33,865 nt of DNA from a virus, in IMG/VR virus record IMGVR_UViG_3300023223_000247, positions 1-33,865 of that record. One strand, given 5' to 3'. How positions within the stretch are numbered: the stretch's first letter is position 1; every line of letters begins with the position of its first letter. This document shows, piece after piece, positions 1 through 8,139 of the stretch. Made by a program: the position numbers and the translations under genes. The notes under the pieces are model-generated. The model did not search any database and was not told the origin of the DNA. It was given only the letters and a program-made list of their open reading frames with translations.

Positions 1-148
1 AAGCACCTTGAACGCCATCAAAAACACCCTCTGGTGATCCTGTGCCTGTAATCATTGCCAGATTGTTAATCTGATCCAGCCAGTTAAACATACGCTGAGT
101 GGAATTGCCGTTAGCGTCTACTATTTGTCTATCAGGGGTAGAGGTCAT
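1..148 (-). CDS. N-terminus of virion or tail-associated protein, cut by window edge
   Basis: Only the first 49 codons are in the window. The start ATG (146-148) overlaps the TGA of the gp10-like gene upstream as ATGA, so the two are translationally coupled. The visible part has the segment GTGSPEGV (residues 36-43), which resembles a turn seen in many phage tail-fibre and tail-needle proteins. In P22 the gene after gp10 is the tail needle gp26, so a needle- or fibre-like protein is the most likely role. That is inferred from position; the diagnostic coiled coil would lie outside the window. Confidence 0.6.
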   Translation of the reverse strand, partial: MTSTPDRQIVDANGNSTQRMFNWLDQINNLAMITGTGSPEGVFDGVQGA

Positions 149-1602
149 AATACTTTCGCCTCCAATTTAATAACAACGGGCTTGACTTTATCGCTAGTTG
201 TAAACCGGAAAACAGCCATTCTGGGGAAGCGCCCCCTTCTACGCCATATAGATCGGTGTGTGCTCTCTCCAACGCGGCCCATAGAGCGTGTGCTTTTATT
301 AGAGAACTTCTTACCGTCTTTGCTCCAGTCCATACTAATCTTGGGGTCAGGATCGGTTGAATTACCTACACCGCTTTCAATTGTTAATTCGAGGCGCGGA
401 ACACTAATGCTATCGCCTAAATTCGAAAACGGGATTGTAGAGAACAAACGAATGATGTTTTGACCGTACTCATCAAAGGTGTCTAGGTTTATCTCGCCTA
501 CTCTGCCGTCAAGCGAATCACCTACCAAGATACGCCCATACCCCTTCACAACGCTGTTAGCTCTCCAACGGAATTGGTTTGCAACATCGTCAATTATATC
601 AAAGCTTTTCCGCTCATGCCATCTTTGAGAAACAGTATCAAACACGATAGTCGTAGAGGGAAGCGTCCAACCAACAAATCTTGAACCGTCTTGAGAGTAA
701 GACCACGCGAAAACATTTGACAATTGTGCTTCTGTCAATTCACCTAACAATAAGTCAATGCCATCAGTTGAGATGATCGAAACGCCAGACCCTGTAAACA
801 CATAAACGCTTGGCTCATCATTCGCGCTGCCGCCAATGAAGAAAAACGGGTCTGACAATTGAGCTAAGGAGAATGCTGAGTTAACGCCGGTTCCAATACC
901 GCCGCCTTCAATACGAATAAATGGGAATCCTGTTCCGCCTTGATTGCGGAAAACCTCTATGGTCTCTGTTCCGCATATGTAAAGCTGGTTGTTACTCACG
1001 ATAGGCGCAACGATAGCATCAGGGTCAGCCTCCGCGCTTCCAAAGTCTAACGCATTATAATTAAGGCCATCGTTCAATGCAGACACAATGAATTTCTTGG
1101 TGTCTGTCGTAAACAGAAAGAAGCCATCAATAAAGACCACATGTTGCGGGTCACCGTTGGCTCTAAAATCACTGTCTGTAATCTCTTGGAACTGTGGAGC
1201 AGCGTCCTCATTAAATATGTACCCCTTACCACCGGGTACGAGAATGCACAACTGAGCGCCGTTGTCTGCCATGCTAACGCGCCCGCTGCCTTCTATTGTG
1301 CCGAGAGACTCTAAATCAAATGTCTCAACACCTAGGCCGCTAATGGTTTGGTTTAAACGATAGAGCTTATCACCGTTGACAAAATAAGGAATGCCACTTT
1401 TAACATGAGAGCCACGGTTAACTTGTTGGTCTATGCCGCTTGTCGCAAGTTGAGCAGAGCCGGGCGTTCCATATAAGGCCTCGTCCGTAAGTCCACCGCC
1501 TTGGTTAACATGAACATAGTAATTGCTGCACTGCTGAGCGGAAATAGGCAAGCTTCTGCTAACATAGAAACCGCCTGTTATTGGAAACGGTGTTAATGGC
1601 AT
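145..1602 (-). CDS. P22 gp10-like tail hub / packaged-DNA stabilization protein
   Basis: The 485-residue product matches the P22 gp10 family in length (P22 gp10 is about 470 aa) and in several blocks: GSGRVSMA near residue 105, an EPSVYVFTGSGVSII block in the middle, and a basic WRRRGRFPR stretch near the C-terminus that parallels WKRVGRIRR in P22. The family forms the hexameric hub under the gp4 ring, closes the portal channel after packaging and anchors needle and tailspikes. The gene lies after the gp4-like gene and an extra beta-rich gene, 2 nt beyond the latter's stop, and overlaps the next start by 4 nt. Confidence 0.85.
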   Translation of the reverse strand: MPLTPFPITGGFYVSRSLPISAQQCSNYYVHVNQGGGLTDEALYGTPGSAQLATSGIDQQVNRGSHVKSGIPYFVNGDKLYRLNQTISGLGVETFDLESLGTIEGSGRVSMADNGAQLCILVPGGKGYIFNEDAAPQFQEITDSDFRANGDPQHVVFIDGFFLFTTDTKKFIVSALNDGLNYNALDFGSAEADPDAIVAPIVSNNQLYICGTETIEVFRNQGGTGFPFIRIEGGGIGTGVNSAFSLAQLSDPFFFIGGSANDEPSVYVFTGSGVSIISTDGIDLLLGELTEAQLSNVFAWSYSQDGSRFVGWTLPSTTIVFDTVSQRWHERKSFDIIDDVANQFRWRANSVVKGYGRILVGDSLDGRVGEINLDTFDEYGQNIIRLFSTIPFSNLGDSISVPRLELTIESGVGNSTDPDPKISMDWSKDGKKFSNKSTRSMGRVGESTHRSIWRRRGRFPRMAVFRFTTSDKVKPVVIKLEAKVL

Positions 1603-1604
1603 AT

Positions 1605-3200
1605 CTAAACCTTAAATATTTCGCCGGAGTAACTCGCTACGCTAATATCATTAGTCCCGCTTGTTGTCTCAACCCAAAGCTCGTAATAATCGTTTTCTAT
1701 TGAAAGCGCATCAAAAGTTGTCACGATAAAGGTAACATCGGTGGTTGTTTTAACCTCTACGCCTGTTTCTTCGAAAATTGGGTTGCTATCATCGCCATTC
1801 TTGACAATTAGGAAGTTCATCGTATTTGTACCGCCTGTTGTCTGCCCTTTCATAATGAACTCAACACGAAGTTTCTCTGGCCTGCGCCCTGTTTTTCTGA
1901 TTCTACCATTAAATGGGCTGTCTGTTCTTTCGTTAGCTCCTAAAGTCGTGGTTGGTTCAACCAGTTGCGGGGTATCCAAAACCAATCCTGTTATAGTGGA
2001 GCTACCAGCAGAAATTTGACCGAATACGGTACTATCAGCAATATCGGCGTTTGTCGTAAACACCCACCCGCTATCAGCGTCGGTAATAGTCGCGACCTCT
2101 GTTCCGCCAACGCCGTTAAATATATTATCAACGTAAATACCCTCGCCAATAATTGAACCATTTGAGATGTTAGCGCCATTAGTGGCACCATCTAAGAATG
2201 TCGCGTTAGGTAGATTGTTCTTGTTGTCTCTAATTGAGATGCGACCCCAATCGCCTGTTCCCAAATCAAAGCACGTTGATGCCGCTGTAGCAGCGAACGC
2301 CCCGCCCCGCATCATGTCTAACGTTCCTCCAGAACCGTCTAGCGCTAGCCCCGCTCCATAGCTAAAGAAATTCCACCCGTCTAAGACCAACGTACCCGCT
2401 CCAGTATCGACCGTTCCTAACGACCCAAAGCTAGAGGCGAGAAAATTAGTGCATAATACAAAATTAACCCCAGAGGTGTTACTAACATCAAACAATTGCC
2501 CAGTGCTTGAGCTTGGGCCTGTAATCTGAATATTATTTATAACAAACCCCTTGTTTGTGATCTGGAAGAACGGGTCGGTGGTGGTAACGCTTATCCTGCC
2601 GTTGTTTAAATTCGGAGAGAAAAAAGAATTGTTGTCGCCGGGTATTACAGGTTTATCCACGACTATAGGAGCGCTGTCTGTCCCCGTAAATTCATAGTCA
2701 GTGTCATCATCCAATTGGTATGCCGTGCCTGTGTCTGTCCCTAAATCAGTGACGTCTGTAACCACAACGACGTTAGGATTGATGTTAGCCGGAGACGTGT
2801 TGATTATGTCAATAACATTATTCGTCTTTACTATGCTCATTCCTGCGCCAGCACGAAGAGATGCAATCGTAGGGCTTTCCTGCGCCAAGTTATCGAACAG
2901 AGCAAACGCGGTCCCGTCCTGTAAGATGCCACTTTCAATTGTAGCGCCGTTCTGAGCGCTTACAGAGGTCTTAATCCCATTACCAGCCTCTAGGTTACGA
3001 ATGCCATTAACAGAGCCTTGGACGTCTAGTATGGGCGTGCCTAGGGGGTCTCCGACCTGTACGATAGTCCCTGTTGCACCTAGTGCGGCAATAAGGTCAT
3101 CTTCATTAATTTTAAAGTTCGTCCCGGTCGAAACAAAATCAAACGTAGCACCCGAAGGGACTGTTGTATCTGCGGGGAACTCTGACTTTTTAACACTCAC
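1605..3200 (-). CDS. Putative beta-helical virion protein inserted between gp4 and gp10
   Basis: The 531-residue protein is rich in Gly, Thr, Asn and Asp and in short hydrophobic beta repeats. A segment near residues 80-130 (LRAGAGMSIV...VIDI) resembles tail-fibre beta-prism repeats. The middle (about 200-370) alternates N-x-hydrophobic-x-G rungs as in right-handed beta-helices, and the last 130 residues look like a beta-sandwich. The start is a GTG overlapping the gp4-like stop as GTGA. P22 has no gene here, so this is an added virion component, perhaps a fibre, decoration or receptor-binding protein. No enzymatic motif was recognised. Structural reading is by eye. Confidence 0.6.
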   Translation of the reverse strand: MSVKKSEFPADTTVPSGATFDFVSTGTNFKINEDDLIAALGATGTIVQVGDPLGTPILDVQGSVNGIRNLEAGNGIKTSVSAQNGATIESGILQDGTAFALFDNLAQESPTIASLRAGAGMSIVKTNNVIDIINTSPANINPNVVVVTDVTDLGTDTGTAYQLDDDTDYEFTGTDSAPIVVDKPVIPGDNNSFFSPNLNNGRISVTTTDPFFQITNKGFVINNIQITGPSSSTGQLFDVSNTSGVNFVLCTNFLASSFGSLGTVDTGAGTLVLDGWNFFSYGAGLALDGSGGTLDMMRGGAFAATAASTCFDLGTGDWGRISIRDNKNNLPNATFLDGATNGANISNGSIIGEGIYVDNIFNGVGGTEVATITDADSGWVFTTNADIADSTVFGQISAGSSTITGLVLDTPQLVEPTTTLGANERTDSPFNGRIRKTGRRPEKLRVEFIMKGQTTGGTNTMNFLIVKNGDDSNPIFEETGVEVKTTTDVTFIVTTFDALSIENDYYELWVETTSGTNDISVASYSGEIFKV

Positions 3201-3685
3201 GATATTGCTTCCTCTGTCTCAGACTCTAACAAAATAGAACCTGTTGTTTCTGCCAGTATTTCCGCCTCCGTTCCGGGGTAGAAATGGCTTGTTAATCCGT
3301 TGTCATCCTCATTGCCCGAACCAATAGGTAGGGTTGAGGGGAATGCCGTTGGAATGATAGTGAGTCCTATCAATCTCATAGTGTCCAGACCTTGAGCCGC
3401 AGCCAACTGTAGGCCGGGCGATATAACGCCGTCATAGTCTGGGGAAATCTCAATAGCGACGTTCGCAATAAGTCCGCGTAATGCGCCTGTTGGAATGGTT
3501 ATCTCATCACCCAAGTCTGTGACGACAGTATAGCCTAATTTAATACCGTCTGCGTCATAGGCCAACATCAGGTTATTCATTGCGAAAATAGCGTCTTGGA
3601 ACTCATCAGGCTCTAAGTCAGCCTCAGAAGCTTGAACGAGTATTCTCTGTAACGATGCTTTTAAAACTTGAGCAGCGGTAGCCAT
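3197..3685 (-). CDS. P22 gp4-like tail accessory / head-completion protein
   Basis: 162 residues, close to P22 gp4 (166 aa). Diagnostic blocks match: an N-terminal helix, DEFQDAI and NLMLAYDADGI (residues 27-51), EISPDYDG, then PSTLPIGSGNE followed by HFYPG, which in P22 reads PSRMPTGSGN and HYFPG. Gp4 adaptors assemble on the portal and create the gp10 binding site; P22 gp4 also has muramidase activity, which cannot be confirmed here. The start ATG has AAGGA eight bases upstream. It lies just after the coat gene, in P22 order. Confidence 0.85.
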   Translation of the reverse strand: MATAAQVLKASLQRILVQASEADLEPDEFQDAIFAMNNLMLAYDADGIKLGYTVVTDLGDEITIPTGALRGLIANVAIEISPDYDGVISPGLQLAAAQGLDTMRLIGLTIIPTAFPSTLPIGSGNEDDNGLTSHFYPGTEAEILAETTGSILLESETEEAIS

Positions 3686-3707
3686 GATAAATCCTTCGAA
3701 GGGAGAA

Positions 3708-3727
3708 GGAGGGACCGAAGCCCCTCC
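3708..3727 (-). other. cUUCGg-capped RNA hairpin after the coat gene
   Basis: On the minus strand an 8-bp stem (GGAGGGGC with GUCCCUCC, one G-U pair) is closed by a C(UUCG)G tetraloop. It begins 6 nt beyond the coat stop codon, in the coat/gp4 gap. No U-run follows (UUCUCCC), so it is not a canonical rho-independent terminator. More likely roles are a 3' stability element for coat mRNA, a processing site or a weak attenuator. Confidence 0.75.
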
Positions 3728-3733
3728 ATCATA

Positions 3734-5041
3734 TTATGCTGATTGACCGAAGCTCTTGCCAGCGAAGAACGGATTGTAAACCGCCAAGGCCGGAAGGATG
3801 TCAACACGAAGGACTGTCTCGTTAGTGATGATGTCACTGTCGATCGCCATACGCATCGAAATGCCATCAACGTTAATCACTGAGTTGTCCATGCCGTGAA
3901 GCTTAGGAAGGTCAACAAAGCCAACCCCGAATGCATCAGGATGCCAGAACAAGTTAGGCTGGAACTTAGTACTCGCAGCACCCAACAGGTTGATAGTATC
4001 AGTGCCAACTGGAGCAGTCTCAACAGTGTTATAAGCGCCGTCAGCCTCGAAGATAGCCGGACCAGCGATGATAATATCACCTCCGCCTGCACCGCTCAAG
4101 ATGACTGTTTCTGTCACCACTGCCGTAAAGGTTACTTGCGCACCCAAATCGTCAATGATGGGGTCACGAGTTGACTTGTCCAGAGCAAACGTCGCGGGAA
4201 GCTCAATAACCTCACCCGCTCTAATCTCAAGATCAGCTTGGAACCCGATAACCGTTAGGGTTTGCTCCATAGTGTCTTTAGCAGCAAGGTAGGTCACGTC
4301 TGGATTTCCTACCAATGTACCAACGCGATCAGCACCAACCTGAGAAGAGTATGTAGGCAATGTGTTTGTTTTAAACACATCCATACCCGCCAAGTTGCTA
4401 GTAATCATTGCGCGTTCGTGCGCAGTATCCACTAGACTATCACTGCCAGAGCCAAGAGAGCGCTGGGAAGACGCAAGTTTACGTTGATTGAATGGGTTAA
4501 CAAAGTAATCCCACATCTTATCTGATGGAACACCGTTAGCCTCAAGGGTTGCCCCTGCCAAAGCCACATCGTCCCACGATTCCTGATTGGTACCAATTGC
4601 GGTACCGTACTCACCAGAGAGAAGACCAGCGCCTGCTGATGCAAACGTTGCAAAATCACGCTCGAAGTCTGTCGCGAGGCGTGTTGCCATAGGGCCGAGG
4701 ATTGATTGAAGTTGTCCGGGTTTGCCTAGTTGATCAAGCTCAATAGCTTCTTCAAGGCGGTTGTATTCAACACTTACTGTGCGGAAATCTTGGACTGTCG
4801 CAGTTGCCTTACCTGAGATGATAGCGCTACGGTTTGTAGACGTCAAATCACCAGTAGCGTTGGTTGTAGACACATAGTCATGTGGCCGCTTAACATCAAC
4901 CTTGTCGCCGGATGACGGATTAAATTCGTTGGAGATAATCTGTCGGTTTACGTTATTTGTAAGAACAAGTGAGCTTTTAAACCCGGGGAGAAATTTGCGA
5001 ATTAGCTTTCGCGTAATATTACTGTCTGTATTATTAGCCAT
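3734..5041 (-). CDS. Major capsid protein, P22 coat (gp5) family
   Basis: 435 residues (P22 coat 430 aa). Family features include NRLEEAIELDQL, a long spine-helix region, YFVNPFNQRKLA around residue 160-170 (P22: YFFNPQDYKKAG), an I-domain-like beta-rich insertion around 230-340, and NLFWHPDAFGVGFVDLPKL near the C-terminus (P22: NVFWADDAIRIVSQPI). Such HK97-fold subunits form a T=7 procapsid with scaffold. The start has AGGTG five bases upstream, 8 nt after the scaffold stop. Codon usage looks regular, as expected for a highly expressed gene. Confidence 0.9.
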   Translation of the reverse strand: MANNTDSNITRKLIRKFLPGFKSSLVLTNNVNRQIISNEFNPSSGDKVDVKRPHDYVSTTNATGDLTSTNRSAIISGKATATVQDFRTVSVEYNRLEEAIELDQLGKPGQLQSILGPMATRLATDFERDFATFASAGAGLLSGEYGTAIGTNQESWDDVALAGATLEANGVPSDKMWDYFVNPFNQRKLASSQRSLGSGSDSLVDTAHERAMITSNLAGMDVFKTNTLPTYSSQVGADRVGTLVGNPDVTYLAAKDTMEQTLTVIGFQADLEIRAGEVIELPATFALDKSTRDPIIDDLGAQVTFTAVVTETVILSGAGGGDIIIAGPAIFEADGAYNTVETAPVGTDTINLLGAASTKFQPNLFWHPDAFGVGFVDLPKLHGMDNSVINVDGISMRMAIDSDIITNETVLRVDILPALAVYNPFFAGKSFGQSA

Positions 5042-5049
5042 TAGAGCAC

Positions 5050-5868
5050 CTATTTAATAATAGCGTCCCTCAGCATTGGATGCTCCAACTCGGGAGCTGC
5101 TGTCCCGCCAATATGTTCGACGGGTCGGGGAGCTTTGGTTTCATTCCCCGTGCTTGCAAGGTTTGGCCTAATCTCTGTTGCAATAAATGCGGCTGCTTGA
5201 GGTGGTGACATTTGACGTATCTTGTCTAACATTACTACATCTTTAGCTAAATGGTTTGCGATCAATGGCCCTTGTGGGTCTGTCAAGATAAACTGTTGGG
5301 TTTCTACTGCTACACCGGCTTGGTGAAACGCAGCGCCGTCCTGTATAAGTTGGTCTTGGCTGATTCCAAAAGAGTTGGCATTAGTCGAATATCCATCCAT
5401 TGCCTTTTGCTGCTCCTGAGCTTGGGCCTGTGCTTGCTGTTGGGCCTGTGCCTGTTGCAGTCTTTCATTCTGCAAAGCATTGGCATCAAACCCCGCACGG
5501 TCCACGGTTGCCTGTTGCCAATTTGCCACATCGACCTTGTATTTCTCAGGGTCGTCGTAAATGGCGTCTGGATCAGGCATCGACGGAACATCGGGCGCAA
5601 CTTGTTGAGGAATCTTCGCTTCTAAATTAGCTATAGTTGCGTCTTTTTCTGTCAATTGACGTTCAAAGTCGCGGCGCTGCTCTATTCGCTTACCTCGTTG
5701 TTTCGCTCCAAAACGGTCAAAAACCGCCTGTGTAGCGTCATCAAACTTTGCTCTTTGTTCCTGTGAATCACCTTCGGCCTCTTGATTTGCATCAGTCTGG
5801 TTTTCGGTTACTTCACTCTCCGTGGGCGTAGCGGAATCTTCTAGCGCCTCTTGCTGGTCATCAACCAT
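5050..5868 (-). CDS. Capsid scaffolding protein (P22 gp8-like by position)
   Basis: The product is highly charged and helical: an acidic N-terminal third, a Gln/Ala-rich coiled-coil stretch around residues 135-160 with alternating Q and A, and a C-terminal part ending in basic and hydrophobic residues that may form the coat-binding helix-turn-helix. Between portal and coat this is where P22 encodes scaffold gp8 (303 aa). I chose the internal ATG at 5866-5868 because AAGAGGT lies just upstream; the longer reading from 5895 has no ribosome site. That gives 272 residues. Role is based on position and composition, as scaffold sequences diverge quickly. Confidence 0.75.
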   Translation of the reverse strand: MVDDQQEALEDSATPTESEVTENQTDANQEAEGDSQEQRAKFDDATQAVFDRFGAKQRGKRIEQRRDFERQLTEKDATIANLEAKIPQQVAPDVPSMPDPDAIYDDPEKYKVDVANWQQATVDRAGFDANALQNERLQQAQAQQQAQAQAQEQQKAMDGYSTNANSFGISQDQLIQDGAAFHQAGVAVETQQFILTDPQGPLIANHLAKDVVMLDKIRQMSPPQAAAFIATEIRPNLASTGNETKAPRPVEHIGGTAAPELEHPMLRDAIIK

Positions 5869-5949
5869 GCGTACCTCTTTGGTAAAATTAGCCATGCCAC
5901 AATTGCATGTGTGACATTATGGTAACAAAAAATATTAACTGTAGCAAGG

Positions 5950-8139
5950 TTAATTTGGGTCTTTGTCCTGAGCGCCTTGGACAATCTGTGCTTGCTCAAT
6001 GTAAGCTTCCGTATTGCCGGGGCCAACTATTGAATCAACGCCCATAGCTTCGCGGATGGTCTTGAGTGTGTTGGCTTCTTTATTCAGATTGTCAACAGCG
6101 TCATTAATCGCTTGCGCGTTCTGTTCCTGAATAGCCATGAGTTGATTAAATTGCTGGTCGCCTGCTTTCAATCCCAAGCCAGCCTCTTTCTCGGCAATCT
6201 TGAGGTCTTGCTCACGCGCCTTGAGTTGCAGTTCTTGTTGTTGTAATTGAATCTCGGCAGATTTAACTTGTAAGTCGTTCTGTGCCTTCTGCGCGTCCAA
6301 TTGATTGCGAGCGCCTTGGTTCTGAGCCTCTTGCAGTTTTGATTGAGCTAAGATTACTTCCGCGCTAGGCGGTTGTGGCTCTTGCGCCGCCTGCTCTGCT
6401 TGTGCTCTCTCTTCGTCTGTCATCTGTTCTGGTGGAATAGCGCCAACCTTCAACAGTTGCAGTCTCGCTCTCTCTGCTAGCTTGTCGGTTCCCGGTGAGT
6501 TCAAGTTGCTAAGAACAATATCTTGCCCTGTCTCCATGACGCCCGGAATAACTAACCCCATCTCCATTATCATAGCATTGGTTTCGCTTTGGCGACTACT
6601 GAACGAAGCTCCGGCCTTACAGGTCACATCATACCGGCCAGCCGATAAATCGTTAACAAGAACTTCCTCACCAGTTTGCTGGTCAATCATAATTTGATTA
6701 ATCTCTTTCATTTCGAAAGAACCATCTTCACCCATAATACGCATAGTCCGTTGAGTGTCGTAAACCTTGGGCAAAGCAGCGTTGATAACCGTGGCAGTTT
6801 CACAGACACCAACCTCAATCCCCTTCACATATTTGCTTACTACATTCCCGCCTTTTCTCTGAAGTTTCTCGATCGCTACACCAGACTGGAGACCGGGGTT
6901 GTCGCCCATGCTGGCCGCAAAGACACCTGCGCTCGCCCCCATCATGTTCTGCATACTTTCAGACATAACACGAAGTCCGGGGTTTATCTGCGCGCCACCT
7001 TGTTGTGTTGGTGGCGGAACTGTACCGTCTGCGTTGTATTCCTGTACAGGGTCAGCGTTTGTATTAAGAGTTCCTAAAGTCTTCTCATGCCCCACCATTT
7101 GTTTGCTGGTCATCCAATATTTAGCGCGGGGGGCTAGAGCGCCTTCTTCAAACTCTCTTGACAATGAGTAATTCAACAGCCGTTGAGGATCAATAAGCTT
7201 TAACACAGCGCCGCTATAGGTAGGCTTGTTCTCAATGACCTTGTAGTTACCATAAACAGGAATGATGGGAAGGTGACTAAATGGTGTTTCTTCTTCTTTT
7301 GCGAGCCATCCTTTACCGTCAAACTTGCGCATAAAGAAGATAGATTCTTTAACTGTTTTTCTATCGGCCTCAACCTCACCCAGAGTAGCGAGTTCGTCTT
7401 TAAGCTTTGTCCACGTCTCACCGTCTTCCCAGAACTCCCGCCCTAGACTTGTTTTAATAAGCACACGAGACGTTAGCTTTTGATAATACACATGACCGAT
7501 AATAACGTCGTCGGTTTTATCGAAGTAAGCGATTGATTCTGTATTGTCGTCAACACTTGACGGCATACGCCCGGGGAATAGTTCCTCAAACTCATCCTTA
7601 GGCATTGAATTGAGAAGAAAGCCGAACTTACGATTAGGACGTATCAGTCTATGAGTGCCACCGTCAACCCAAACTCGGTCATTCGCGTTCTCGATAGGCT
7701 CAATCAATATATCTGTATCAAAGCTAGAGTCTTCAATGAAGTCAGTCTTGACAAGCCATGCGTCAAAGCCAGCGGTTACTATGTTACGCCCCGACTCTGA
7801 GTAAATAGCTTGCGCACTTGATACAGTCTCGATGTTCCTAATCAGTCCATCACGAAGGATTGCCTCATCTTTCGACGCACCACTACCGGCAGGGGAAATT
7901 TTAATGTCAAAGTCTAATTCGTCTATCTCACCGCTTAACTGGTCAATAATGGGGGTGGTCTGGTCAAAGGTATAGCGAGGCTTGCCCCGGAACTGTGTGA
8001 CTATCAAAGGTTCCCATTGACCATCCTTCTTGGTGACGAACAAGTGAGCCTCTTTAGCTTGCTGGCGCTGGTCTTCTTCTGCTGATTGAAGGTTTTTAAG
8101 AAGGCGAGTGACCTCTGCATATCGTGTGAATTTAGTCAT
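5950..8139 (-). CDS. Portal protein, P22 gp1 family
   Basis: 729 residues, nearly the P22 portal length (725). The N-terminal two thirds contain the portal fold signatures (PIIDQLSGEIDELDFDI; GRNIVTAGFDAWLVKTDF; INPGLRVMSESMQNMMGASAGVFAASMG). The last ~200 residues are Gln-rich and coiled-coil, like the P22 barrel that reaches into the capsid. Twelve subunits form the packaging vertex and dock the large terminase, then gp4. The start ATG overlaps the terminase stop as TAATG. The next gene downstream is scaffold, as in P22. Confidence 0.9.
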   Translation of the reverse strand: MTKFTRYAEVTRLLKNLQSAEEDQRQQAKEAHLFVTKKDGQWEPLIVTQFRGKPRYTFDQTTPIIDQLSGEIDELDFDIKISPAGSGASKDEAILRDGLIRNIETVSSAQAIYSESGRNIVTAGFDAWLVKTDFIEDSSFDTDILIEPIENANDRVWVDGGTHRLIRPNRKFGFLLNSMPKDEFEELFPGRMPSSVDDNTESIAYFDKTDDVIIGHVYYQKLTSRVLIKTSLGREFWEDGETWTKLKDELATLGEVEADRKTVKESIFFMRKFDGKGWLAKEEETPFSHLPIIPVYGNYKVIENKPTYSGAVLKLIDPQRLLNYSLSREFEEGALAPRAKYWMTSKQMVGHEKTLGTLNTNADPVQEYNADGTVPPPTQQGGAQINPGLRVMSESMQNMMGASAGVFAASMGDNPGLQSGVAIEKLQRKGGNVVSKYVKGIEVGVCETATVINAALPKVYDTQRTMRIMGEDGSFEMKEINQIMIDQQTGEEVLVNDLSAGRYDVTCKAGASFSSRQSETNAMIMEMGLVIPGVMETGQDIVLSNLNSPGTDKLAERARLQLLKVGAIPPEQMTDEERAQAEQAAQEPQPPSAEVILAQSKLQEAQNQGARNQLDAQKAQNDLQVKSAEIQLQQQELQLKAREQDLKIAEKEAGLGLKAGDQQFNQLMAIQEQNAQAINDAVDNLNKEANTLKTIREAMGVDSIVGPGNTEAYIEQAQIVQGAQDKDPN

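Noticed and set aside
125-463. Plus-strand frame inside the gp10-like gene, and similar frames at 1741, 3896, 5251, 6676, 21301
   Set aside because: These are shadows of well-supported minus-strand genes, without ribosome sites or domain patterns.
5869-5895. Nine-codon N-terminal extension of the scaffold gene
   Set aside because: The upstream ATG has no ribosome site; the ATG at 5868 has AAGAGGT.
5880-5949. Promoter for the scaffold gene (CATAAT in the portal-scaffold gap)
   Set aside because: No -35 box at an acceptable distance.
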